From Spinellus fusiger (Eukaryota > Mucoromycota > Mucoromycetes > Mucorales > Phycomycetaceae), in contig JALLLS010000131.1 of the NCBI GenBank assembly GCA_025094145.1, forward strand, positions 1 to 63,274: a stretch of 63,274 nucleotides of DNA. Direction: 5' to 3'. Under the pieces are notes generated by a model. It was not told the origin of the DNA. It worked only from the letters and a program-made list of their open reading frames with translations, and did not search any database. A program made the translations under genes and the position numbers. Below, one piece after another: positions 51,461 to 63,274 of the stretch (the first letter of the stretch is position 1; each line of letters starts with the position of its first letter).

Positions 51461-54400
51461 ATGACATCGACAGCAGTGAGGTGAGCTTAAAAGTCATACA
51501 TCTCCTTTGTCTCTCGTTGTTCTTACTCTTGTTCTTATTCTTGTTCTTATTTAGAGTCGCCCTTCGTGTTCGACCCCTCACACAAAAGGAACGACTGAGC
51601 AACTGCAGTGAATGCCTTTCTTTTATCCCTAATGAGCCACAAATCCTTATTGGCACAGACAAATCATTTACTTATGATTATGTATTCGACTCTGATACAA
51701 ATCAAACTCAGGTCTACTCAACCGCTGCTGCACCTTTGTTGCATAAATTTGTGGATGGGTAAGTGCGTCTACTTTAAGAGAAGAAGTGTGATTTCTGTCA
51801 TAGGCATATTACTTATATTCTAATAGATTCAATGCCACTATTCTGGCCTATGGGTAAAGTATTGGTATTAGTATTAGTATTAGTATTAGTATCATTATCA
51901 TTATCATTATTGCTATAAGAGAGAAATAATCCTTGGAAAACTTTTTCTTGGATACAAATTTCTTATTCATTCTATATCCACCGTTTCTAGTCAAACAGGC
52001 TCAGGAAAGACCTACAGTATGGGAACAGGCCTTGAGTATGTAGCAGATCCCGACAATGAAGGTAATACGATTCTCATGACGCATGCTAGGAAGGAATGAA
52101 AGGGTGACTTACTCGGTACTCAACTCGCTCTGTACTAGGCATTGTCCCAAGATGCATTGTGGATCTATTTCAGTCACTACAGGCCCGTGCCGCCAAAGAA
52201 CCCGAGTTCAACTATCAAGTCTATGTGTCCTTCCTAGAACTGTATAATGAAGAACTCATTGATCTTCTAAATCCACACACTTCACAAAAACGGAAAGGGA
52301 ATTCCGCTGCTAATACAGAAGTACTGATTCGTGAGGATCCTTCTGGCCATATCTACTGCAGCGGTGTAAGAGAAAAGCGATGTGAGAGCCCTGAGGAATT
52401 ACTAGGGTAAACATAAGAAACAATCCAAAACATAACAAATCCCATGTCCTTTAGTCGCCCACTCATTCATCCACTCATTCCATTCTAGATTTCTTGCCAA
52501 AGGATCTCTCTGTAGAACCACAGGATCCACTGACATGAACACTGTCTCCTCTCGTTCACATGCCATCTTTTCGGTGATTCTTAAACAGCAAAGGCCTGAA
52601 GAAGGTCAAGAGACGGGCAAGGCTATAAAGTCACTCACCAGTAAATTTCATTTTGTTGATCTTGCTGGTTCTGAAAGGGTAAGTCTTATCTCTTATCTCT
52701 TCTTTCAAGAGGGTATATTCCAATGCTATGGATTATTATTATAACAACTGCTGCTGCCACCACTATAACTCATACTACCATCTTAATAGCTAAAACGTAC
52801 CAATGCTCAAGGAGACCGTGCCAAAGAAGGCATTGCTATTAATTCGGGACTACTGACACTGGGCAATGTCATTTCAGCCTTAGGAGACGAAGCAAGAAAA
52901 TCCGCTCATATTCCTTACCGTGACTCAAAACTCACTCGATTACTACAAGACTCCTTGGGCGGCAACAGTCAAACCATGATGATGGCCTGTGTGTCTCCTG
53001 CTGACACTAATTTCATGGAAACACTGAACACTCTCAAATACGCCAATCGTGCACGCAATATAAAGAACCGTGTAAGTGTGAATCAGGAATTTGCAGGCAG
53101 CTCCATCGAAGTCAATCAGCTGCGGGCTCTGATAGGCCGTCTTCGCATGGAAATTGCAGGTCTTCGAGGTGAAGGCCATCATCCTACCAACCCTAACACC
53201 ACCACCAATGTACCTAGCAATGTCGGTGGCCATACCAATGGTAAGACGGAACATTACAAGAGCCTCCTTTTTTCTTCTTTTTCTGTGGACTTTTTCTTTA
53301 CTATGGACACCCCTGTTCTCATACACACTTTGTCTTTATATATATATATATATATATTTCATATCTTTTATATACTTTTATGTATATATATATATTATTC
53401 TAGGTGACATGGCACAGAAATACGACGACAAGGCGTCTTCCAAACACATTGCTCGTCTTCGTGAACGCATTGACGATCTCTCTCGGGATTTAATGCAAGT
53501 CACCAGTGAACGGGACACTTTACGCATGGAACGCGACTTGGGAGAATTCATGGCAGACACAGAAGACCAAGACACACCTTCTGACAAACACTTGGGACTG
53601 GAGGACCCTGGATTCTCGCTGACCCACCAACAACGCATCGAAACTCATCCTATCATTGCTGAATACCAAAAGACCATTCATACACTGACAAATGAGCTGG
53701 CAGACACACGTGACAGACTAGTTCTGTTGGAAAGCAAGTCAAGTGTGCATGCTGTCCATGCTGTCCATGGCGTAAGCAGTCTATTGCCCTGTGCTTCTTA
53801 TTCTTCCATGTCACAAGCAAGACCCTTGCCTGAGCCTAGTATGTCGAGTCAGCGGCGAAAGAAGCACCGTCGTCGAAGGCCCGGTAGAATCAGTGCCAAC
53901 TCCAGCAGTGCTACCACAACCGCCCGTTCTTCTCGTATTTCCAAGGTAGTCTCAAGACTCAGCAATGTGTCTCGTCCAGGTGTGAATGAAAGTCATTCCA
54001 ACACCAGTACGTCACAGTACCTGAATGGACATGAGTCTCGTGAAAGAGAAGAGGAAGAGGACGAGGACGAGGACGAGGTGAATTACGTAAATGACTATGG
54101 CGATGAAGATGTTCGTAGTGAAGTCAAAGAGAGCATTGCCAAAGCAAGAGCCGAGATTCGCAAAGGGATGGAAGTACTTGAACTCATCTGTCCATTGGAG
54201 GAAACAGTAGAAGAGTGGGAGGCTGAACTGCGTGCCTTTGAAGCAGAAGAAGAACACATGTACCGTACCATTGGGTTGCGGCTCTCTCCCTTGAGCGACA
54301 CTCAATTCTCGGCCAGCAGTTCCCCTGTGGACAGACCGGATTCTGTGGAGCATGATCTCTTGGAAGACATCAGTACATTGGCAGTGCCTACTTGGGAAGA

Positions 54401-57122
54401 AGCAAACCATGAACGACAGACCCAGCAAGACACTAAGAGCGAACACAGCAGTCTCTTGTCCATGGGCTCTCGAGGCTCTTCCCGGGGATTGAGAGAAACA
54501 AAGCATAATCCTCAATTGGCCCGAATGCTTCACCAGATACAATCTGACATCAAGGTCAAAGAAGAGTTGGTGGCTCATCTTGAGAAATCAGAGAATGAGT
54601 ATACGTTTATGCGTCGTAAATTTGATGAAAAGATCATCAAGCTGCAGGCACAACTCACTGAAATCCAAAAGGAGAGAGACCTTGCCTTGATGCGTACAAA
54701 GTCAGCCCATGCTACCAAGACAGACATTAATGTTCAATTAAGAGAGAAGCAGCAGGTGATTGAGATTCGCCAAGGGTATGAGGCCAAGACAAAGGGTCTG
54801 TTGATGGAGATACAGGATCTCAAGCGTAAATACATACATACCACCACCACCATGCAGGCAACAAGAAACCAGAATGACTCTCTATTAAAATCACTCAAGA
54901 TCAATGTAGAAACCCTCAAAGTAGAAAAGAAGCGAATGATCAAACGCATGAAGCAAGAAGCAGAGCGTGTGCGTGAACAAATGTCAGTACAGGAGCGTAA
55001 AATACAGATTCTCCAGAGACAACAAGCAGAATCCAATTCAGCACGACGACGCCTTGAACGTGAGCATGAAGTACAAAAGCAGACGTTGAAGAAGCGCAGT
55101 GAAGAAGTCTTAGTGAACACTGACCAGCTCAAACTACTCACCAATGTTCTTAAAAAGGCAGTGCGTGAAGGGGGCATCCTAGACGAACGATTGTTGGGGC
55201 GTGTGTCTCATATTATGGGAGGGAACTTTGCTGTGCTTGCTCGTGGTAGTCATGGATTCCCTGGTAGAAAATACAATAAGAAAAAGATCAACCCTGTGCC
55301 TGTCCAGATCCGTGCCACTCGCAAGAAGCAGCTACTGGACCGTGCCCTGTATCAGTACATTCAGGGAAAACAGGCTGTATTTGAAATGGAGCAGCTGTTG
55401 GTGCGTCGAGAAAGACTGGCAGAAGAGAAACTGGATCTGATGGAAGAACGCAAGCACTTGTACTTTGCAGAGAAGGAGCGTGCAGAAATGACAGAGCAGC
55501 CTGTGGATCTATCTGCCCTTGAATTCACAGATGAGCGCATTGAGCTTCTGTCAGCAGAGATATCCTATCTGTCAGCCCGCATTCGGTCCCTGCAGTCAGA
55601 AGCAGCAGGTGAATCTGGAGAGCATGAGGATGTTGAGATTCCAATGGCTCAGCTGATACGGTCCGAGAAACGGGTTACTTTCGCTGATGATCTTATCAGT
55701 GAGTCCCCTCAGAATGATGAGTGGGCCGACATGGACACATTTGAAGAGCAGTACAGCGTTCCTAACAACGCTGCACCTGAAATGGCATATGATATTACTA
55801 CCAAGATTCTGAAATCTCTAGAGTCAGATGAATGCAAGCGTATTGCAGAGAACTTGCTGAATGATATTATGAACTTAAGAATGAGCGAGTGCAATCGACA
55901 GGTGACAATGCAAAACCTGGAGAAGACAGTCATGGATTTACGCCGTACTCTGGTGGTGATGAAGAGAGCCGCTATTGCTACTACTGTTGAGAATGAAAGA
56001 CGTATTCGCAAGTTGGAAGATCGTTCTGTGCGGGATCTGTCTCTTATGAATGACCAAGACAGCGCCATTGATGTTAAGATTGAAGAATACATTAACAGTG
56101 GTAATACTATCTTTGATAAGATATACGAAGACGGCATGCGTGGAATGATTACTACACCAGAACCAGGCATGGAATACTCTTCTCTGAATGATTCTGCCGC
56201 TCTTCATGAATCACCCGGTTCTTCTGTAGGCTCTCTTCGTGAAGATGCACTGATGACACCTCCCTCCCCAAAGACATCCCTTAGTTATGCTCTTGGAGGA
56301 CAGACATCTGCACTCAAACCACCCTCCCCCCTTGTGGATACCCTCCATCGTAACCTTGTGGGTCGTGAAGTGACTCCTTCTCCTGACAGATTCTACAACA
56401 TGATCCAAAAACGACTGTCATGGCAGCAGCGTACGGGTGGATCCGAATCTCCGATTCCCATTACCATGGTGAATACTGCTGAATTTGAAAAGTACACTGC
56501 TGAGTGTGAATCGTCTACCTCCTCCATTCGAAGCAGCCATTTGCGCAGATCTTCAGTGCAATCCGACTATTCCTCCTCACAATCACAGCACTCTTGGAAC
56601 CAGACAGCCTCCTCCCAAGGATCCCTACGCAAGCGGTCCCAATCCCTTCAGCAACAACAGCCTACTCTTTCCACACGAAGAAGAGCTTCTTTACGAGAAC
56701 TCTCTTTAGTAGGAGCACAAGTGAGCAGTAATGGTGCTATTCCCAACACAAGCAGTCGAGAGAGCTCAGAACAAGATGCCTACGAATACTACTCACACCA
56801 CCAGCCCCCTCAGCTTCCGTCTTCTCCTCTGGCGACCTACTCACAGCAAATACACCAGCGCTCTTCTTTCCCACCTCCCTCTCTTCCTCCTAAGCGTGCT
56901 CATCCATCTCCTCATACGCCTACACTTTCTACTGCAGAGAGATCAAGTACACCTACGGGTGGAAATGTGTTTGCACGCTTATCACAAACACCCACACGGG
57001 CCTCACGTGCTCGTATGGCCTATCGTCACAGTAGTGGAAGCGTAGAAGATCTTAAGCGGCGGTGGGATTTTGAACCTCGATCAGCCAGTGCCATGAGTGA
57101 TACTTGTCAAGTCAATAACTAG
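51461..57122 (+). CDS. Kinesin-4 family motor (KIF4/chromokinesin-like), 1643 aa
   Basis: Exons: 51461-51480, 51555-51758, 51827-51853, 51991-52061, 52139-52406, 52489-52678, 52790-53240, 53404-57122; phases fit, 1643 aa. The motor (aa 1 to about 380) has VALRVRPL, the P-loop GQTGSGKT (84-91), [13 protein letters not shown] (switch I), [12 protein letters not shown] (switch II), and [17 protein letters not shown], followed by [14 protein letters not shown]. The N-terminal motor and the closeness to KIF4 suggest a plus-end motor for spindle midzone or cortical microtubules. The middle is coiled coil with a basic stretch and an EEEDEDEDE run; the tail is Ser/Pro/Gln-rich and disordered. No C-terminal KIF4 Cys-rich motif was seen. 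Confidence 0.94.
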
Positions 57123-58299
57123 TACATGTGTACATTTATGTATGTATATCTGTATGTTTGTACGTAGGTTACTGGTGTTACTATTGTTATTATCATTCTT
57201 GTTGCTGATGCTGATGCTGTTGTTGTTGTTGTTGTTGTTGTTTTCTTTTGCATGTATACCTTCTATTTAAATAGTCTATCCCTCTTTCTTTCTTTCTTTT
57301 TCTACTTTTTTTCTCTACTATTCCCTTGTTTCCTTTGTAATCTATGAATCTCTTGTTCTTTTTACCATTTCTTTATTCTCTTTACAAAGAACTAAAGTTA
57401 TAAAAAAAATACAACATAAAGCCTAATAAATGGTCTCCTCTTACAATAACATACTATAAAATTTATTTTTGATAGCACACTATAATGATGAGACCACTGC
57501 CAATCATAAACAGAATATGGGAGATGGAGTAAAAATAAAGAACAACATTTGATTTGATAATAATAATAATAATAATAATAACTTTATTCTAGACTAACAT
57601 TAGATCAAAGTTCAGAACATACACTGATAATAATAACAAAAGTGTTTGCCTTGGGATAAGGTGGACACCTTTTATTGGCCTGCTGTATAATTACTCGACA
57701 AGTGTCCTATGTAAATACTTTGTATAAGTATTCTGTAACTGTTCTATAACCGTTCTATTTGTAGTGACTTTCAATACTCTACTTTTTGTAAAGAGCAGTA
57801 GTGTCGTCCATTGAATGTTCGGAGTATAAATAAGTGTTATTTTATTCGTAAGGTTAACAGTAGTATACGTTTATATGCAAGAGAATAGAATATAAAGTAT
57901 CTGTGGATGTATGTACGTTGTGTAGATAGATGTGTATGTATATATTAATGTTGATGTCATGTATTAAATATCCTTTACAACATAGGATCAAAAGGATACA
58001 AAGAAAAGTATTACTAAAGCCATACAGAAATTAAACAGAAAGAAGAAGAAAGGGAAATATTGATGTGCGTTTGTCATAAGGTAAGAGGAATGATACTAAA
58101 AGATGCTATGTACATGCGGTGTCAATAATGCTAAGCAACAAGAAATAATAAAGAAAAAGGGAAATATGAAAGACTATACGAGAAAACAAGGCAATAAGAA
58201 AAGATAACAAAAAGAAAAGGCGTGCAAGAATAGTAGTAGTAGTGGTAGTGGTGGTAGTAGTGTGTGTGTGTGGATGAATGGTACAGTAGAAAAGAAGAG
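57123..58299. other. Spacer downstream of kinesin
   Basis: No gene. Contains a GTT run (57209-57242), an ATA run (57558-57582) and AT-rich filler. The last part includes the 3' UTR of the zinc-finger gene on the minus strand, with a GTAGTG repeat (58229-58270). Confidence 0.55.
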
Positions 58300-60403
58300 T
58301 TATGAGCGTACACCAGAACCATCACGCAATGAACGTGTGCGGGTTGTAGTGTCTTCACTAGCACTGGTGCTGTTTTTGGGTGCACACATCAGTGGCAGAC
58401 GCTTACGGGGCAACTCCACAACAATTCTTTTGCGTCGTGTGTTTTCACAGCACGTAGTACCACAGAACCAAGCACCATTGCTAGCAACAAATGCATCAGT
58501 AAGTCCGTGGTGTTCAGAGGCACACTCCTGATGAAGCGCCTTTGGACAGCCTTCACACTGCACCAAGACATTGCTCTCCCAGGATTCTTGACGCTGGCAG
58601 CTCGAGCAAAACAGTTGAAGCACAGGACGGTCACGATCATCAATAGACTCTGTAGCAAATCCTGTCAGATCAAGGCGTGGTAATTTACAGGCAAATCCAT
58701 AGCCCTTGTAATCACATCCATGCTTACTATAAAAAGAAAGAAAAATGATAAGTTGTACTGCTTTACGGACACACTGCAGTGAGAGGGACTTACTTGCACA
58801 AGGTACGTTTTCCCCAAGGCCCAGGTCTCCAATTGACACCCTCTGTCGTGCCACAGTAACGACACCAGTCGATGCTGGCTTTGGTCAGTTGTTGGTAAAT
58901 AGTAGGTTGTGATGTTGGACGACAAGGCACACGCACAGACTCCATTAGAGTGACAAAGTCTTTGGCTTGGTCTTCTTTGGCTTGGTCTTTATTATGGATC
59001 TTTTTCTTTAATTCTATTTCTTCGTTTTCTTTGTCTTCATGTTCATTGTCATCGCCGTTGTTATCGTCATCGTCTTCTCCTTGAGTAATGTCTTCGTCAC
59101 TGGATTCATCAAAGACGGGCTGTCCCTCCCAAAGAGAGACGATCGATTCGCTGTCCTCATCCTCCGATACCGAGTCGCCCATTGAAAATGAGTGTACATC
59201 CAGTGCGGATAGGTGCGTGCTCGTGTTTTCAAATCCGAATGGGTCAACAGCACTAGATTGAATTCAACGTAAGTCCAATGTATTCTTTTGATGGAGGGGC
59301 GTTTAGAATGTCCATAAGAAATCCAGGCCCACATGGACTGAGATGTAATAGTAGTAATAGTAGTAATAGATAATAATAGTAGTAATAGATAATAATAGTA
59401 GTAATAGATAATAATAGATAATAGCACTAATAATAAATAACTTACCCATTCCAACGAGCCACTCTAACAGAAAGAGAGTCTTCATCATCAGAACTCTCTT
59501 CATCAGAGGCAAAATAGTCATTACAGGCCAATTCCTGAGAAAGAAGAGGACAGACATTGCTCTGCTTCTGCTTCTTGCCAAATGTCTCTTGATTGGAATT
59601 TCTGCGCTTCAATGTGTCCCGAGTAGGATATGCATGTGGACTTCTCTCTTTACGCTCTATCAGTGGTGCCTCTTGCTCATAGGACAATGACAGAGAGAAG
59701 GATGGGTTTTTAATAGACGATCGTTCCAGGGGGATTTCCTCTTCTTCCAGTTCCAGGCCAAAGTAAAACAATGGGATGTCGTCGGGGGTGCCAGGCAACA
59801 GATAGGTGGGTGTGGTATGGCTTTGGTGAGGAAGAGACATGCCGCTGTCGGATTCACTGTCGCTTTGGGAGCAGGTGGAGGCTACGGATTCTGGTGTGGT
59901 GGCACGATTGTAGGCAGGTGTCATAGCGGGTGAAAAGAACACATCCTTGACCAGATCTCTTTGTAAACTCAGATCAGAGACCGTATCATAGGCAATGGTT
60001 GCATTTTCAAGTGTGTGGTGGATGGGCTGGTGCACTGTTACAACAGGCTGATAGGAGGGGCACTTTACAAAATCAAGATTATTATTGTGCTACCTTGCTT
60101 GTTGTTCCTACTTACATGAAGGGTAGGATTCTGTCGATAAGGCTGGACTTGGTAGTAGGGATAATAGTCCATATAGGACACAGGGAGGGTGGTTGCCATG
60201 CTAGGAACAACCATGGGGGAATGGTTTTCATGTCTTATTTGGCGGGGAGCCATCATAGGTGGAGCCATCATGGGTGGGGCCATCATGGGTGGGGCCATAC
60301 GGTGGAATACCTGGCGATAGATAGGATATGTCTCCATGGTGGGGTGTGGATAGTTCTCCTGAGGATAGGGTTGGATGGGTGGCATGGTGCGAGAGTAACT
60401 CAT
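58300..60403 (-). CDS. GATA-like zinc finger plus PHD finger protein (591 aa)
   Basis: Exons (minus): 60116-60403, 59446-60047, 58794-59252, 58300-58726; phases fit, 591 aa. The N-terminus is Pro/Met/Tyr-rich with three APPMM repeats (about aa 35-50). The middle is acidic (SDEESSDDEDS; EGEDDDDNNGDDNE-type). Then a GATA-like finger, WCRYCGTTEGVNWRPGPWG and TLCNKHGCDYKGYG, with a longer second Cys spacing (C-x4-C) than classical GATA. A PHD finger follows (aa 490-537: CSSCQ, QCEGCPKALHQEC, WFCGTTCC). The tail is basic (RRKRIVVELPRKRLPL). The GATA-like plus PHD pairing suggests a chromatin-bound regulator that reads histone tails; target unknown. The intron 59253-59445 holds GTAGTAATA repeats. 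Confidence 0.85.
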
Positions 60404-61143
60404 AGAAGAAATGTATTAAATGAGAGGGGTTTAGATCATCAAAAGGAAAGTAGAAGAGAAGAGAGCAAGAGAACAGACCAGAGAATTTATAGTGTACAGC
60501 ATAAGAGGGGATTGAATCACATGTCCTCTCCAAGATGGCAGAAAGAAGAGAGCGAGAGCGAGAGCGAGAGCGAGGGGGGGGAGGAGGAGGAGTGCAAAAA
60601 AAATATATATAAAAGAAAAAAAGAAAAAAAAAGATGGGGGGAGACAGAGGAGGAGAGGGGAAAGGAGAGAGGAAAAAAGAGGAGTATCTTCGCTATAGAG
60701 GTAGAGTCAGCGTAACAGAGAATGGAAAAGACCCACTAATTTGGAACCCAAACCAGACGTCTTTGCAGCAACACTATTCAGAATAAAAAACGTGACACCT
60801 ACTCTACTTTGTTCCAGCTTCAATTTGAGTACCTTGTGCCTATTTGTTCTGTTCAAGAGGCGTCTGAATGTGGATCCTGCCTGTGTCTGTGTGTGGATAT
60901 GTTATAGACATATGCCCTCTTTTGTTTGAGCTGGAGATCCTGAAATATAATAAAAATGGCACTGTTTTGTTTGTTTCTACTGGTGTATTTGTGCTGGGAG
61001 TAAGACAAATAATATCACATAATATCACATAATATCACATGTGTGTCAATGGTGGTGTTAGTGGTAGTAGCTAGGATAAGGACAATGATAGTAGACATCT
61101 TCAGTGTGTGTTGGCAGCTATTCTTTGTGCAGTGATGATGAGT

Positions 61144-61236
<93 letters not shown>

Positions 61237-63274
61237 CTAATACTAATACTAATAATAATACTAATACTAATACTAATACTAATACTAATACTAATACTAA
61301 TAATAATACTAATAATAATACTAATAATACTAATAATAATACTAATAATAATACTAATACTAATAATAATACTAATAATAATACTAATAATAATACTAAT
61401 AATAATACTAATACTAATACCTAATACTTAATACTTAATACCTAATACTTAATACTAATCATCATAGCAACAACAACATAGCAACAACAACATAGCAACA
61501 ACAACAACAACAATAACATAGCAACAACAACAACAGTGGCAGATGCCTACCCTACAATAATATCTAGGACTGATTTTGTATTACCCTGCTATGATTTATT
61601 GCTCAAATGTAAAATATCAAATGGTTGGATTGCAGCAGGATCAATCCCATACTGCATTTCATGGACGTGTTGGTTCATGTTCGGGAGGGTGATAGCGGTA
61701 TCTGAAGCACATGCAGCACTCGTGTTACACTCCTCGTGCTTCTTAGGCCTCAAATCTTGAATCCATGCGACTTTTTCACCCCACAGACCTATACTCACGT
61801 CTACCTATAAAAACACAAAACATGGAAACAGAGAAGCAACAAGACAAAAGGACCCACCCAATCTCATACAAATAAAACGCAGTCAGATACAAACAAATCT
61901 TAATGTCTACACTCACTACAGATAAGTATAGATAGATACAGATGAACACAGCAGATAGACAGGCCATTATCTCTTTCTCACAAGACAATTACATAAGACG
62001 CCAAAACCACATGGAAAACAGGTTGATTTCACTATGGCCTCTTGCAAAATAACATTCTAAAGAGACAGAAATGGTGACATGATAGTATTTAATGTTCAAT
62101 AGAATTTGTTAAAAAGATATAAAAGATAAATAAGATTAGAGTTTGCCTTAAACATAGACTCGTTCTATGCACTGGTAAAGCATCTAATTGACACCAATGC
62201 TATTGGAGACTAGCCTTAGTCGTCATTCTATGCTCTTTTTTGGCTCTTGGACTTGTCTTCTTTTCTCTCTCTTTCTCTTCTTCGGGTCGTCTCTTCTTTC
62301 AGTCATAGTAAAGCATCCATGTTGGGTTTGAAAGACCGACATCGACATCTTTCCTTTGTCTTTTAAAGAAGTACATTCAATGTGTTTATAAACATATATA
62401 CATGTGTGTGTATTTCAATAAAATGAGATCAATGGCCATGATATTTTGGTTTTTTATCTGTCTCATAAAGAGATAATAGATTCATTGACCTAGATGAGTG
62501 AAGAATAAAGAGAAAATCTTCATTGGAAGAAGCGGGTGACTGAAAGTAGGAAGCTTATTGACCAATATTATATAGGTAGGACACACTTATCTATAGGAGT
62601 AACAGGATATTCAGCTAATTTATTGCATAGCATCATTTCTTTATGTATGAATGGACACTCTTTTCTTCTAGTGTAAGAAGAATTAAGTCCCTTTGTAGGC
62701 CATTTTCTGTTGTTAATGAAATGGAAAGCCTGTTCTCTAGGATCATGAACTGGCCGTCTTGCTCTGTTCCTTACTCTTTCTTCTGCAAACTATATTAAGT
62801 CCTACCTTGAGGGTCACCATTCTCTTGATTAGGCCACCATCGACACATTTGAGTTATTTGTGGTGTCAATAATGCAAAAATAACTACAGCTCATAATGCC
62901 ATGTGGTGAATGGTCCAGAATAAGCGATTTCATGATATACATCGACAACCAATCTTTCATAAGAAACCTGATCCCAGAGATATCAAGATTGTAATTCAAA
63001 AAAATAAAATAAAGGTGGGACCATCTTTTGTCGCTGTGAAAAGAGAAATACAAGAAAATATAAATACAAATATAAATAGAAGAGATAAAGATGAAACTAG
63101 AAAAAAAAGATAATATCTATAGTATAGTATAGTATGATTTTACTAAAGAATAGAACGTGAATAACACGGTAGGATTGTCTATAGTTTAAACATTGATCAA
63201 AAGAATGGAAAATAGTTACCAAGTTGAATAGAATACTATGTGATATTTTCTTTGGTTGCCTACGATCCATATCT
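60404..63274. other. Spacer to end of window (2.9 kb)
   Basis: No gene established. 60535-60710 is GA-rich (minus-strand promoter side of the zinc-finger gene). A microsatellite fills 61143-61432 and CAA/CATAGCAACAA repeats 61462-61535. A minus-strand 69-codon open stretch (61589-61798) and a plus-strand one (62910-63113) have no motif I recognise. Confidence 0.5.
61143..61432. repeat. AAT/ACT trinucleotide microsatellite (290 bp)
   Basis: Nearly 100 trinucleotides: first pure AAT, then AAT mixed with ACT in a higher-order TACTAA pattern. The triplet period opens all frames on this strand (poly-Asn, poly-Ile), which is not coding. Confidence 0.95.

Noticed and set aside
59257..59345. Additional exon of the zinc-finger gene (PCGPGFLMDILN...)
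   Set aside because: Using it requires a 16-nt intron and leads to a stop; a single 193-nt intron (59253-59445) keeps phase.
61104..61431. Two overlapping 106-107 codon ORFs (poly-Asn, poly-Ile)
   Set aside because: They are readings of an AAT/ACT microsatellite.

Overview
The window looks like nuclear DNA of an early-diverging filamentous fungus. Mucoromycota (Mucorales, Phycomyces-like) is my best guess. The evidence is short GT-AG introns in almost every gene, AT-rich spacers, fungal polarity and tubulin-folding genes, and LINE, Ty3/gypsy, Tc1/mariner and Fanzor-type debris. The species assignment is inference; no rRNA or other marker gene is present.

Layout. 1-12.2 kb is a transposon graveyard: two related LINE copies, a solo LTR wedged against the 3' half of a different LINE, a Ty3/gypsy gag with its LTR, a second small solo LTR with a target duplication, and the decayed C-terminus of a Fanzor (eukaryotic TnpB-like) protein. 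12.6-14.8 kb is an intact 11-exon MFS transporter. 15.4-16.4 kb is a dead Tc1 transposase. 19.3-36.6 kb is a block of minus-strand host genes: a Cdc24-type Rho GEF, the Fe-S co-chaperone HscB/Jac1, a large NDPK-like acidic-repeat protein, an RBM42-like RRM protein, a second Fanzor relic, the cytochrome oxidase factor COA6, and an SLC10A7/Rch1 transporter. 38.4-40.6 kb holds two more Tc1 relics and a small HTH protein. 41.0-57.1 kb carries an ankyrin (Avo2-like) gene transcribed divergently from tubulin cofactor D, then a Bmt5-like rRNA methyltransferase and a kinesin-4 motor. 58.3-60.4 kb is a GATA-like/PHD zinc-finger protein. The rest is spacer and microsatellite.

For eleven genes I solved the exon structure by hand, checking that every intron has a donor and acceptor and that reading phase is kept to the stop codon; the twelfth, the small HTH gene, is a single open exon. 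Three introns use GC-AG borders, and the MFS gene has exons of 25, 32 and 34 nt. The genes are mostly housekeeping and do not form one pathway, though Cdc24, the Avo2-like (TORC2) protein, TBCD and kinesin all concern polarity and the cytoskeleton.

The most unusual signals are a LINE whose first 2.1 kb contains no CpG dinucleotide while its ORF1 stays open, two Fanzor relics, GC-AG introns with identical GCAAGT donors, and a long NDPK-domain protein with duplicated Lys/Glu/Asp repeats.
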